Shown: positions 1-12,100 of the stretch, piece after piece
Numbering within the stretch: position 1 is the stretch's first letter
Layout: every line of letters starts with the position of its first letter
NCBI GenBank assembly: GCA_030248215.1
Contig: JASANG010001656.1
Coordinates: 1-64,000 of the forward strand
Direction of reading: 5' to 3'
Source: Enoplolaimus lenunculus
Taxonomy: Eukaryota > Nematoda > Enoplea > Enoplida > Thoracostomopsidae
DNA length: 64,000 nt
Program-made: the position numbers and the translations under genes
Notes under the pieces: model-generated
Database searches by the model: none
Seen by the model: only the letters and a program-made list of their open reading frames with translations
What the model was told of the DNA's origin: nothing

Positions 1-519
1 GGGCCCCAGGTAAGTTTACATTGCGGACACAGCCGCCATAGCATCGATTTACCAATTTCTACGCCTTATAGCAACGCCTAAGCCTAACTTAAGTTCTAAG
101 AGAGACTAGGTGGAGCCAGGAACTCCCTTAAGGTGTGGTTTTGATATAGGGTTTTATTTTAGTTTTAGTTTTTAGTTTGAAATAGGTTTAAGTGTGGCAC
201 AGCCACCTACATCGGTAATTGTGTTATTAATTTTCGCACTTGCGCCTAACCGTCGGAGAAGTACAATGGTCAGTGCCTGAGACACGTTTCCTACGATTTC
301 CATATGTATTGCAGGATTCGCTGCAATATGCCGTGAATTTTCTTGCATGGTGCGGACGTGTGTTTCACTTACATCCAATGTATATTCAATCATTATTTGT
401 TTCGCAATTGGTTATATTCAACGTTCTTTTGTTTTAGGAATGCATTTCGGGCGAGCTTTCATCAAAACCACAGGTGTCCTCATCATAAGCGTAATTTTTC
501 TTTGAAAATAAGAATTAGT

Positions 520-1270
520 AACATTTTACTTAACTATTCAACAAGTACCTATGAAATAATATAAAATTGCAACATTTTTTAAAATTTTTTGGCTCCTAGG
601 AATGCACAATTTTAACAACTGCTTATAAAATGACGGTACTAAGAATTCAATTCAACTGTGTCTGCTCCACGAATATCTTGGTAGCATTTTACTTAACTAT
701 TAAAGAGTAAATATGAAATAGTATAAAATTGCGACATTTTTTAAAATCATTTGATCCCTAGAAATACACAATCGTACTCCAGGAAAATCGTCCGTCTGTT
801 CAAAATGTCAGCTTTCAACGAGATTAACAGTCAAAACAATATAAACTTTCAGTAGATGCTTTATATAAGCGTTATAGCAGTGGCAAGTAAATATACTATT
901 AAATACCTGACAAATTATGGACAACTAAACGCTTCATGCACTCTGGAAAGGTCGAATCTGTTGCAGTACCACAATTTTTCATCTAAATTAAGGATTGTTA
1001 GCTTTTTACTTAACTATTCAACAATTACCTATGAAATAACATAAAATTGCGACATTTTTTGAAATCTTTCTATTCATAGAAATATACAGTCCCAAAAAGT
1101 GCTTATAAAATGAAGGCACAAACAATTCACTTCAACTGTGTCTGCTCCAGAAAAAATGGTCCGCCTGACCAAAATATCTGCTTTCAACAAGGTTACCGGT
1201 GAAAAATTAAACTTTCAGTGAATGCTCGTTATATTCGTTTGATCACTGGCAAGCTAATTTACTAGTAACA
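520..1270. repeat. Degenerate tandem repeat, three units
   Basis: TTTTACTTAACTATTCAACA followed by ATGAAATAATATAAAATTGC recurs near 525, 690 and 1008. Units also share AACTGTGTCTGCTCCA and TTATAAAATGA. Unit length varies from about 160 to 320 bp. No gene seen from 1 to 1830; the first 16 bases (CCAGGTAAGT at 7) resemble a splice donor. Confidence 0.7.
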
Positions 1271-1835
1271 ATTCCACTGACACGGGCGGGGCAGGTTGGC
1301 AAAAATTTGATGGACTCTAAAATATTAAGTTATTTTAATCACAAAATTTACCAAATGTATGTAGGGATCTTACCATCACGTTCTATGACGGTCGCTAACG
1401 CTTCAACTGACATCTCCCACTTAATCCGCCAGTGCAATATAGCCCAAAAACTCTGTCAGTGCACAATGTAACAATATAAAATAAAATATGCGTCTGTGCA
1501 GAACACTACATGTTTTTATATACACATAGCGTTGAACGTAGATGACTATAGAATATAAAAAACAACCTGATGTGTATAATACCTGGTATCTATTTTTAAA
1601 TGCGGATCCGCACCTGGAAAGAGACTCAGCCCCGCCTGAAAAGATTTTGCCTCCTTTAGAGAATTTTAAAGTTGCTTGTGTATAGTCATCAAAATCCATG
1701 CATGTCCCTCTTGAAAAATCTTTGGTCCCCCTGACATTTTTGCTAGCTGCGGGCCTGACCGCACCTCTCCCGATCTGGATCCACTAGTGCTTAACTTGGA
1801 GAGATACCAAAGTTTCAGTCAATTCTTGCAATGCA

Positions 1836-3040
1836 TACAGCAACCTTCAATGGAAAATCAATATTTCAGACGGCAACCGTCAATTGACATCCAAAAACTT
1901 TATATTTTTAGATGGAAACCGTAAATTGAAAATTTATAGCAAGACGGCAACCGTCAATTGAAAATTTTTCTGAAATGGCAGCCGTCAACGAGGTGTTCCT
2001 TTTTCAGATGGCTATTGTCAACACCAAACGTAACATGTACCCGGCAGCGGCCAACGGGTACCGGCTAGTTAGACAGCAAGCGTCAATGATATTGCAATTT
2101 TTGGTAATGGCAACTGTAAGGCCATATTAATTGTTGAGAAGCTATTGACAGTAATTTTGCAAAATTTTAAACAGTAGCTGTCAACTGAAATAAAAATTTT
2201 AAAGCAGCCGTCAACTGAATCCTATTTTTGAACCCCGCAGACCGCAAGTGTCAATTGCCGTTTCAAAAATCCACACGGCGTACATACGCCGTTTCCGATC
2301 AGTTTAAGCTCGTGTTCAGTAGTTGGCTATTTAATATCTCGCTCATACCAGCGCACTCGCTCAGTGTCTGGTTCATTCTTATAGACTAACATATTTGCTT
2401 AGGCTCAGGCTTAGGCTTAGGAATAGGAGTATGCTACGATTGTTTCGACCCTGCTCTATACATGGCCTGAAACGAAAACGGACACGAATGTGCCCGTCTT
2501 CTATCCACAATATAGACCCAATTTTCAATTGACAGTTGCCGTGTATTAAAAATTTTCAATTGACGGTTGCCGTCTAATAAAAATTTTCAATTGACGGTTG
2601 CCGTCAAAGTTTAATTTTCAGTTGACGGTTGCCGTCCGAATAAAAATTTTCAATTGACGGTTGCCGTCTACAACAATTTTCAATTGACGGTTGCCGTCCA
2701 AAATTAAATTTTCCGTTGACGGTTGCTATCAACTGTTGGTGCTCCTGTTGACGGTTGCTTAAAAATTTTGCAAACCGATTGACAGTTCCTGTTTGTTAAC
2801 TCTGCATTCGTTGACGGTTGCCATCGAAAATTGGTTTCTCCGTCAACACTTGCTATACGCAACCAGAGTACCCGTTGACGGCTTCTGCACAGAAATTTTT
2901 TTTCGTTGACGGTTGCTAGTTCAAGAGTAGTATAGCAACCGTCAATTGAAATTAAAAATTGGTTAAAAATAATTTCAATTGACGGCTACTATCGACAAAT
3001 AAAAATTTGTTGACGGCAACCGTCAATTGAAGTTTCAAAA
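1836..3040. repeat. Inverted minisatellite, TTGACGGTTGCCGTC
   Basis: Left arm (about 1836-2245) repeats ACGGCAACCGTCAATTG; right arm (2515-3035) repeats the complement CAATTGACGGTTGCCGT, about 28-33 bp per unit, with AAATTTT spacers. The flank TTTCAAAAATCCACACGGCG near 2260 recurs as TTTCAAAAATCCACACAGCG at 3030. A TTAGGC MITE end lies in the spacer. Confidence 0.85.
2390..2467. mobile_element. TTAGGC MITE, right-end fragment
   Basis: TTAGGCTTAGGAATAGGAG followed by the end CCCTGCTCTATACATGGCC. The left half is missing. It sits in the spacer of the inverted minisatellite. Confidence 0.65.
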
Positions 3041-4295
3041 ATCCACACAGCGTACGCACGTTATTGTGGACGACGCATTATTTGGGTCACTACAGTAAAG
3101 TAACATTGGCCCATATGTCTATGTGTCACGTGATGTGGGACATGAGAATCCGAACCACGATTTTCCAAAACTGGAGCGATTATATATCATATTTGGCAGT
3201 ATGATCCATCCTAGCAGCATAAGAATAATAGACGAATAGAAATGACAACAGAACAGACATGACGTTTCAAAACGCCTAAATACGCGCTGGCAAATTTGTT
3301 CGTGACACAAAATCCTTCAGAATTAGTAAAAAATTCATATTTGAAATTCTATGATCAGGGTGTAAACGCGTAGTAAAAATAACGTTGACGGGAACAGATA
3401 GTGACCGAAACAACGGAAACGGAAAACGGATATGGAAGTATATAAATTTCAAATGTTTTATTTTCTGCTAACACAATGGAGACGTGCAAATGTTCACCGG
3501 GCTTTCTAATATTTTGAAGAAAAAATAACGGATGCACCGAAATTTTATGATTATGGATGAATATCGTACGTTATTTTTGTTTCAGTTAAGACAATTGCCG
3601 CACATCTGTAATGAAAAATTGCATGCCTAATTGGACATGGCTTGCAACTGGTTTCTGCTTGAGTACAAATAGTTTACATACAGCCAGCCAAGAAGTTCTA
3701 CATCCATCATATACGTTTATGTCATGCACGTAATAGTGTGCACACTACTGTAAAGAATTGATTAGGTCTGGTAAGGACCTATGCTATTTTCTGAGTCTCC
3801 TTGCAGAGTCCAATGACAACACAGACACCCTGCTTACAGGATCTCTAATGTCGTTAATACGGCCGCAGTACACAGCGCAAATGTCCTTACACAATAGACA
3901 CTGTTCGCAGGAACTATTGTTGTATACTTGTTTTCGTAAAAGCTATATGCACACCGATGTTAAAAATTATTATTTCGCAGAAACAGCGTTACAGCGAGTC
4001 TACCTTTTGTCAGTAGTCCCTTTCGAGGGACCATGTTTTGTCCCTACTTCCTTGGAGCACTGTCAGGACAAAACCGGCTATCTAAATATATGTGTGTTGT
4101 CATTGGGTCCTGATAGCATTGTTTTTTGACACTGGTTCTAAGGGAGTAGGTGGTCAAATTTTAACATCTATATGCGCATTATACGTGGATGTCTCATTAT
4201 TCCTGTTTTGGATAATGGTATTTCGGTTTACACTGAAGATACAATACCGAACTTTAATACAAAGTATATACAAAAATACGTTTAGCAACAAATAC
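3041..4295. other. Spacer, nothing recognised
   Basis: Contains a GGGTCACTACAGTA stub of the CTGTAGTGACC MITE at 3088 and otherwise no gene, RNA or clear repeat. The 123-codon frame at 3758-4129 has no recognisable domain and no splice support. Confidence 0.5.
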
Positions 4296-4473
4296 GGCCA
4301 ATGTATAAAACAGCGCCGTAACAGCTGTATACACATATTCCTAAGTCTAAAGCCTAAGCCTAAACAAAAAAGAAGCTTAGACCAATAAGCCTTAGCAAAA
4401 AGTCATTGAAAGCTAAGCTTATTCTATTGATGTCACGTAAAAACAGGTTCCGCCCCGGATCTTTACATGGGCC
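4296..4473. mobile_element. hAT-type TTAGGC MITE, copy with perfect 8-bp duplication
   Basis: Starts GGCCAATGTATAAAACAG, ends CGGATCTTTACATGGGCC, and is flanked on both sides by ACAAATAC. The core reads as CCTAAG/GCCTAA on this strand, so the copy lies in the opposite orientation to 9404-9589. Confidence 0.9.
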
Positions 4474-6170
4474 ACAAATACAAATTAGGATGTAGCAAGG
4501 GAATTATGGTTCAAAACAACTCTTTGCCGTTTTTGGTCAGGATGTCCCCCAGAAAAAAGTTACGTCTTTGGTCTTTACACGAGCGGATGGTGCGAATGGC
4601 TATGTATACTCCAAAATCCAAACGGAGTTCAGGTCTACCAACCAAAACTGGCTTCTCGGTCTCACAAAAGATCGATCCAAACAGGAATTTACTAATCTCC
4701 AGAACGGTCACAAAATCACTTTCAACATTTCAATTAACGCATCAACGCTTGTTTCGTTTCCACTGAGCGGTGAATTGTTACTGAAAACAAAAAAATATGT
4801 GCATTAAACGTAAAAGCCGACTACTAACAAGTTCAAAACCCGCGGTTCTTTCATATATCAGCAAAAAATTTTATGCTAATTTTGATAACGCAAATCCACA
4901 CTTCATCTCACTATCGCCATCGTTAACTTTTTCCGCATAGAGTACACTATGAGTAACTCAGTGCAGATTGTGCCCGGGAAATATTGTACAATGCGCTGTG
5001 ATTATTACATACGTGAATGGCCACTATACAAAGTCTCCACAAAACATGATGGCGTCGGATCGAGCATAACCCTCTAACGGTTAGGATCCTATGGTTCCGG
5101 CAGCGAACACAATAACGTAGAAACATAAGTTAAACAGACACATGTTGTTGCCAAGTCAAAAAAAATAATGCGAGGTTCACAATAAAAAATTTGGCATGGC
5201 CACAAAATATGTCCCATCCAAGGGTTAACGAGTGGTCGTTGACCCTACCTCAACAAAAATTTTCCGTTGACCCTACCTCAACGAGTGGTCTGTGCCACTC
5301 GTTAAGGTAGGGTCAACTTTTTTTACAGCCCGGGACACGCGTTGACCCTACCTCAACGCAAAATTTGTGTTGACCCTACATCAACGTGTGTAACAAGGAC
5401 ATATTTTGAAGCCAGGCCAAATTTTTTATTGTGAACCCCGCATAAGTAGAGGGTTTAATTGCCTGTCAGTGTTAATACGTTTCGCCAGTTTTTAACTTTC
5501 AAATTCGTACAGCCAATGTTGAGTTCGAGAGTACAATGCTCTATGAACTCACCTATTTCGCTCCCGGACCAGCATAAAATTCAAACTATTGAGCGTATTT
5601 TGAGGAACTGGAGTGTTCTGAATTATCGATCGCAACACGTACAAGATACCGTATATGTTTGCAGGAGGCAACTGTTTATCTTCAGACTGAAATATATAAT
5701 AATTGTATAAATGGCAACAAGAGATTTATGCGTCGTTCACAATAATTCTAGCTATGGTACTACGAAAAAACTAAAATAAGCCACGATATTTGGTCAGAAA
5801 TCACAATGACGACATTGTAACATTTTTGTTATAACATTCTTGAGTAAAAACCACAAACTACATAAATATCACTTATCACTAACTTTATTACTTTTCAACC
5901 CCAAAAATAAGGTCATGAATAAGATTGTTCAACTTGCAAAAAAGCAAGCAAACCCGAAATATCAAGTTTTTTAATGGTTGGCACAAATTTATAAACACAG
6001 TTTCTGCTCACTGGAAATCTTTGCACAAGAGCCGACAAAGTCATGCCACCAACCGAAAATTTTAGTTTTCTAGTAAAAGTTCGTGGTAAATTGCGTTTGG
6101 CTTCTCGCTCGCTTGTGCTCTTCAAAATACTGCGTTCACAATAGAAAAGTGTCACAAAGCAATAACTTAC
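4474..6170. other. Spacer downstream of RanGAP
   Basis: Apart from the MITE at 5167-5444, no gene is seen. The unlocated RanGAP terminal exon should lie in 5445-6170 or further down. The stretch 5913-6140 has an open minus frame, but it could not be joined in phase to VIK with a RanGAP-like result. The segment near 6100 (AGCGAGCGAGAAGCC) is a repeat also found near 47950. Confidence 0.4.
5167..5444. mobile_element. Palindromic MITE with GTTGACCCTACCTCAACG core
   Basis: ATGCGAGGTTCACAATAAAA at the left and the complement of TATGCGGGGTTCACAATAAA at the right. The core alternates GTTGACCCTACCTCAACG units; the segment CAACGAGTGG/CCACTCGTTAAGG at 5276-5310 is itself a hairpin. Related ends occur near 5732, 6133 and 23590. 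Confidence 0.75.
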
Positions 6171-9100
6171 TTTAATTACACCCATCTGCGCCCACAAAGC
6201 GTTGTTAAAAGGCGACGAGCGACTTACAGGATTATCACAATCAAAATACGAAACAATTACATGTCCTATAAAACAAAATGATAAAAATATTAATAATTAC
6301 AACTACTACTATCATACAGGGAATTTAATGTATTCCTAAATTTCAATAAAATCCCTTCCCACAATTTCGCAAGCTCGAAATCTGTCGTCAGGAGTTTTAC
6401 AACAATATTTAAACGACTGTAGACACACATGTTTTTCAAACGAAAAATAAATTTCACATTACAAACGTTGTTCATTATCTCACCCATAGTTACATAAAAT
6501 AAGAAAATTTAAAAAAATCGCGTTTGCCATAAAAGGCAACTCGATATAGCAATTAAGTTGTATACACACACTCCATCTGAGGCAAAAGAACTCAGGTGTT
6601 TAACTTGACGCGGTCTACATCGACGCCGAAGCGTGAACCTAAGCAAACTTAGGCGCCCTCCGATTCGCTAGGACTCTATACGGAAGCCAAAATCACTCTA
6701 CACATTTTTACTAAATAGATTACGAAGTATTTTAAGTTTTTTTTCAGTTACGTCATAGAAAATTGGTGACCGACTGGGAATTAATTTTTCTGTCTTAAAC
6801 TTACGACATGCACTTGATACCAATGGTCCTGCGTTATGTTCATTTCGTCTTGTAACTAACGATGCAAGATTAATTAACACTCGAACGACGACTTCCGGAT
6901 TTTCAATGTCAGCCTGAAATATAATATACATCCTATAAGCAGAAATACATCCATTAGGTAAATAACAACACAAAATTAATTTTAACAAAAATATATATAA
7001 TTTAAACTTTACTCAAATATTTCAAGACGAAAACACTTCAGAAACGAATATTCTATTTCTGAAGTTTAACCATTGCATATTAAAATATTCTAGCACCACA
7101 CAAGGATTACTAGAAACGATCCTTGTACGCTACGAACAGTGTCTAATGCTGAAATTTTTTATACTCAAGGCTCGCAACGCAATATATGAAACAACGCAAG
7201 CGAGAAACCAAACGCAATTACTTCGGTGGGTACCTTAACGTTGTTATGCTCTTGGCTCTGAACAATCCGTAAAATTCCAAAAATTCACACTAACTGTTGC
7301 AGTATGAAAATACAATTTTAAAGCTTCAAATGCATTTAAATCATTACCGAGTAGTTATGTTTCGCTATAATTTTGCAATAAAAAAACAAAACCAATTTTG
7401 AAAAAAAATGCAAAAGAATACAATAAAAAACAATCACGATGATCCTTGTGTCATATTTCAGGTAAGAAATTTTGGCGTCAGAAAACACCTCTGAACCAAA
7501 CTTGTACTGCCGGTCTGGCGCTTCATCCGTACCGTTCCCACGTAAAAACGCTAACAAAAACTGACAATAAGGTTAAAATTAGCAAAAAACATACGTCCAA
7601 CATTTCAACGATTCTTTGCGGACCGCTGATACCCCATATTTGAAGCATTTTCACATCTGGCACGTTAACGTCAAAGTTACCAGTGGCCGGAGACTAAAAA
7701 CACAAATAAAATAAATAATACTCAAAACAATAAACACATAATATTAACCAAATAACACTTAAAAACCGATGAAGCGCTTTTGCTGCGAATGTTTGTGTCG
7801 ATGCGACCCACGACGTACAGATTGGCAGGCTAGCGCTCTAACCACTTAAAATACGACACAACGAAATATTTTAAAATAAAAAAAAACTGAAACATTTGAA
7901 CATTACATTTTAACTAGTGATTTCCTTTGGTACTGCATTTCGCATTAGAACCGGATAAAATTTTATTTCTACAGCATAGCAACCAAACCAAAAGTGTCAT
8001 GGTTCGGCGCCGCGCAACAAAACTATAGCTCAACCTAAACTCACTCCATCGCACGTCGCCAACGAGTCTGGTGGAGACGTCGGCGACAAAAACACCGACG
8101 ACGACTGTGACGTGCTGGACGCTGCCGTCGTCATCGCCTTTGAAGTTGCCGCCGCCATCAGTTTTGATTTTGGCACCGCCGCTTGATCACACTCCGGCTC
8201 AGACGGCTTTCCACCACCGCCACCATCGACACCATATTCGTAGTCGTACTCGTCTTGGTAACAGCCATAGTTGTCATTGTCATAATCATCATCGTCGTCG
8301 TCAGTCCAATTATCGTCTTCTGCCGTTCCATCTCCGTCATTGTCGTATTCGTCATAATCGTAGAGTTTATCGTTATTTTCACTGTAGGCTTCTTCTGCGT
8401 TGTTGTTGTTGTTGACATCGTCGTCTTGTCCTTCATCTTCACTTCCTTCGTCATCTCTAAACATATATACACACACGAGTTTCACAACTGAAAAGGCAAA
8501 CCTTACTGTCCACGGGATGGCTGGCCATCTGGCGTATCGGGTAGATGCGCGATGTGTCTGTTGAAATTTAGGCCATTCAACAATGAACACCAAAACGGTC
8601 AAATCTACTTTCGTTCCGATATATTATCTAAAACGTTGCCAAAAAATAAATAATCAGCTATACAACCAAAAAAGGCCGCCGCCCCCGCCTGGACCGCTTG
8701 TACATCATAAAACGCAAACCTCAACACGCTGAGCGTGGAATAAGTAGGAGGCTGTAAAGAACAACACTGACCTGAGTAGAAACCCAGGAAAACAGCATAT
8801 TCCTATGATAAACATTCGTGTTTATATACGCTGTGAATTTTCTAAGATAAAGAACGTATTCTTCAATAAGAGTCTGAGAAACAATAATACTTTCTTGTCC
8901 GATCCAGGAGTTACATACACGGCATTTACATTCAATTAAAAACTAGACAAGCATAAACTAAAAACATTAGTACTAAATTCTAGAAATTACAAGCAAATAA
9001 GCTAAATCATCATTGCTGTATTAGCATAACATAAAGCTACATTTACTAATTCTATACTAAAAACTATTACTCGCATTAATACTACTAAAATCACAAAATA

Positions 9101-12100
9101 TCCGGTGGGAACAGGATATAAAACGAATCAAATTCAAGCTCCCCTTTTCAACTAACCAGCGACACGTTACATGATACACTTAGAAGGAGAACATGAATTC
9201 TATACTACAACCATTGTCTGCCTTTAATACTACTAATATCCAAAATATCCGACCGGAACGGAAATAAAGCAAATCAAACTCAATCCCCCCTTAAGCTAAC
9301 ACGCGCTTACTTGAGTTGATAACCTTAGTGTGGAGACTTTACTTGATATTTTAGTTGAAAAACACTTTACTTGACCAAATAAAACTATTGCGATCATCCA
9401 TCCGGCCCATGTATAGAACAGGGCCGGATCGTTTTCCGGAAGGGCTATAATAAAGTCAGTTTAAACTTTAAGACTAATTTTTTTGCTTAGGCTTAGGTTT
9501 AGGCTTAGGAATAGGCTCATCCATACGCTTAGGCTTAGGCTTAGGATTATGCTTATACTACTGTTCCGGCCCTGTTTTATACATGGGCCATCCATCCTAA
9601 GGGCCAGCAAACATAAGGTCCTGAGATAGTGGAGTTACCGTCCGTTACATTCCGCTGACATACACCAAATCCAATTGGATGGAAACAATACAAATACACC
9701 GCGCTGTTTGATATCAGTTCAGTTCAAATTTTCTACGAATATGCGAGACAGCAAAATCGAAAACTTTTCAATTCGAGACAGCAATAAGGAATATTCCCAA
9801 AAAACGCGGGCGGGGGCAAAAAAAAAAAATTGGATATGTATTTAAAATTAAAAAAATTCGTAATTTGAACAATATTTTGATCATCTCAAGGAGGCGCCCA
9901 CTATGGGATTTTGGGACCCCAATCCCTAAACTGTTCCGACACTGCATCAACCTTCGAGCCGAAACATCCATCTCAACGTATAAATCACGCTTAGACACAA
10001 CGCTCAAATACACACATATATAATAAATCTAATTCAACCCAGATACTAAACTCGCACGGCGAAAGAAGCTTACATAAACACTAAGTACATTGAGAAACGA
10101 TCAATCGATAAACTAAACATAAATACATATATTTTAAATACATCCGAATTTTAATATTTAAAATTAAATTCTAATAACCCAAAGACCTTCTGTTTATCTA
10201 CACATATCTGATTGCAGCAGCAACCTCAGCAGCGGATCCATAAATTTCTGACGGAGGAGTGGGTTCGTACGCCATCCACACCTGGATACGCCAGAAAACA
10301 AACTCCAATATTTATAAGAACTCTTCAAAATATATACACTACAGAGATCAATCATATAGTCTGTATTACGCTATAGCTGTAAATCAAAAAGTAGCTTGAA
10401 ACAAAATTATTGTTGGCGGTATAAGTAAGGATCTGCATCGCTTAAGGGCCGTTACTGTATGAGAACATCAATTCCCACAGTGATCTTGCATTCTCTAGTG
10501 GAAACAAGACAAGACGAGGGTTTCACCCAACTCGAACAAAATCGCTCCACTAATCTGACGTGTCGTTAATAAAAATTCAGCAAATCTGCGTGTTCACTGG
10601 AAAAAATATCAACTTGCATTGCGGGCGTGCGTCTAGCGCTTGTTCCCGTTTAATTTGAACAAACATACTATTTTACTCACTGACAGTTTGCACGATTAAA
10701 TTAATTAATATTTAAATTCACGATTGAAACGAAGTTTGTTACAGTAAACAATTTTGAACTTGATTGAACTTAACTGCAGGTCAATCGTTCGCATATTGCA
10801 AATATATAATATACAACTATTAATTACAGTAATGTATACACATATATGTTTGTTTAAACAAAGGGTACGCAGTTACTTTGTTAGCTTTCATTTTTATTTC
10901 AAGGAGGGCAGTTACCAAGGCCTTGTGCTCCAACAAGGAACTAAACATCAATCCTTACCGTTCCCAGTCCCACTAATATCAGCCATAGTTTTTCCCGAAA
11001 AAATTATATCGCGAAAAATTGTTCCCATTATTTCCGGTAAAAATATAAAAATATTCTTGTACCATTCAATGTTGTTATGAACACCGACGACTCGGCGTTG
11101 ACCCAACAAAATCACGTTTTATTTCTAGTTTCAAACCAATTCCTTGTCGACTTGAATGAGTGGACAAAAAATTTGAATCTACAAAACTCTGTTAGTCTTA
11201 TCATTTAGCTAACCTGATACGGCGAAAACAGCTATTTCATTGACTATGCCATGTCAAAAAAAGTTAAACCCAATTTTGGAAAGCTGTTGTCACCAAGAAA
11301 CAAAAATTTAAATCGACTTTACAATTTTAGAGCGATTTTACCTGTTGACTTAATACCAAAACGGCACTGGTGCCACCGGTTATAACTTGGCTTTAAATCA
11401 GGACTGTAACTGTGCGGGACGAGGGAAGGCGGACGCTGCAACGCCTACGAAAAGCTTAAATCTTTTAAGAAACTTCTTTTTTGCCGATCTGAAAATTTTT
11501 TTTTGCCTCTCCCACCTACTAAAAACGACCGGTTGCGGGACTGCGTTAAGTCAACGAACATAGTAAACAGAAATTTAATCTGTTTGACAGGGGATAGACA
11601 CACTTCAAACCAGCTCAATAGCGTTACAGCAGTTTAAATTGAGTTTAAGACATTTAACTCAATGTTATAGTCTATATAAGTCTTCCAAGATGCCTACTTT
11701 GTATACAAACGCTTAAGATCAATTACATAGCAAACGTATACAATTATACATCAGTCTGTTAAAGATGCGTTTATTTGGTAAGTTTGCTAACTTTTTTCGT
11801 CGTTGGCCCCCCTTTTCGAATTGTTGAAGGCCTAATGCCCCATTCACACGTGCAAGTTTTTGCAGCGAGAACTCGCAGCTGCAATTTGCACGAAATACTT
11901 GCTGCTGCAAGTATTTTCAAAGAAACATTCCGATTGACCAATCAAACTGCACGTGCAAGAAATTCAAGCGACTTGCAACTGCGTTCGTAGGTGCTAATTA
12001 AATAAAGTAGCATAAATTCCAGTGAACAATTTGCAGCTGCAAGAAATTCAAAGCTGCTTTGGGACCAAACTTGCGCGAGCAAGTTGCACGTGCAATTTTT

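Noticed and set aside
1836-3040. Regularly spaced repeats resembling a CRISPR array
   Set aside because: Units vary, spacers are short AT-rich filler, orientation flips mid-way, and the host is an animal.
3758-4129. 123-codon plus-strand frame
   Set aside because: No recognised motif and no splice or promoter support; a chance frame is plausible at this length.
6290-6487. Minus-strand frame (LTTDFELAKLWEGILLKF) as a RanGAP exon
   Set aside because: It cannot be joined in phase to exon 6805-6913, whereas that exon joins exactly to 6171-6265; the stretch is taken as intron.
8071-8491. Plus-strand frames of 102-114 codons and a second minus frame rich in Thr/Met
   Set aside because: Shadows of the acidic RanGAP exon, caused by its GAY-type trinucleotide bias.
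9480-9550. TTAGGC runs as evidence of a chromosome end or interstitial telomere
   Set aside because: The runs sit between defined inverted ends with 8-bp duplications and recur in many copies; they are transposon interiors.
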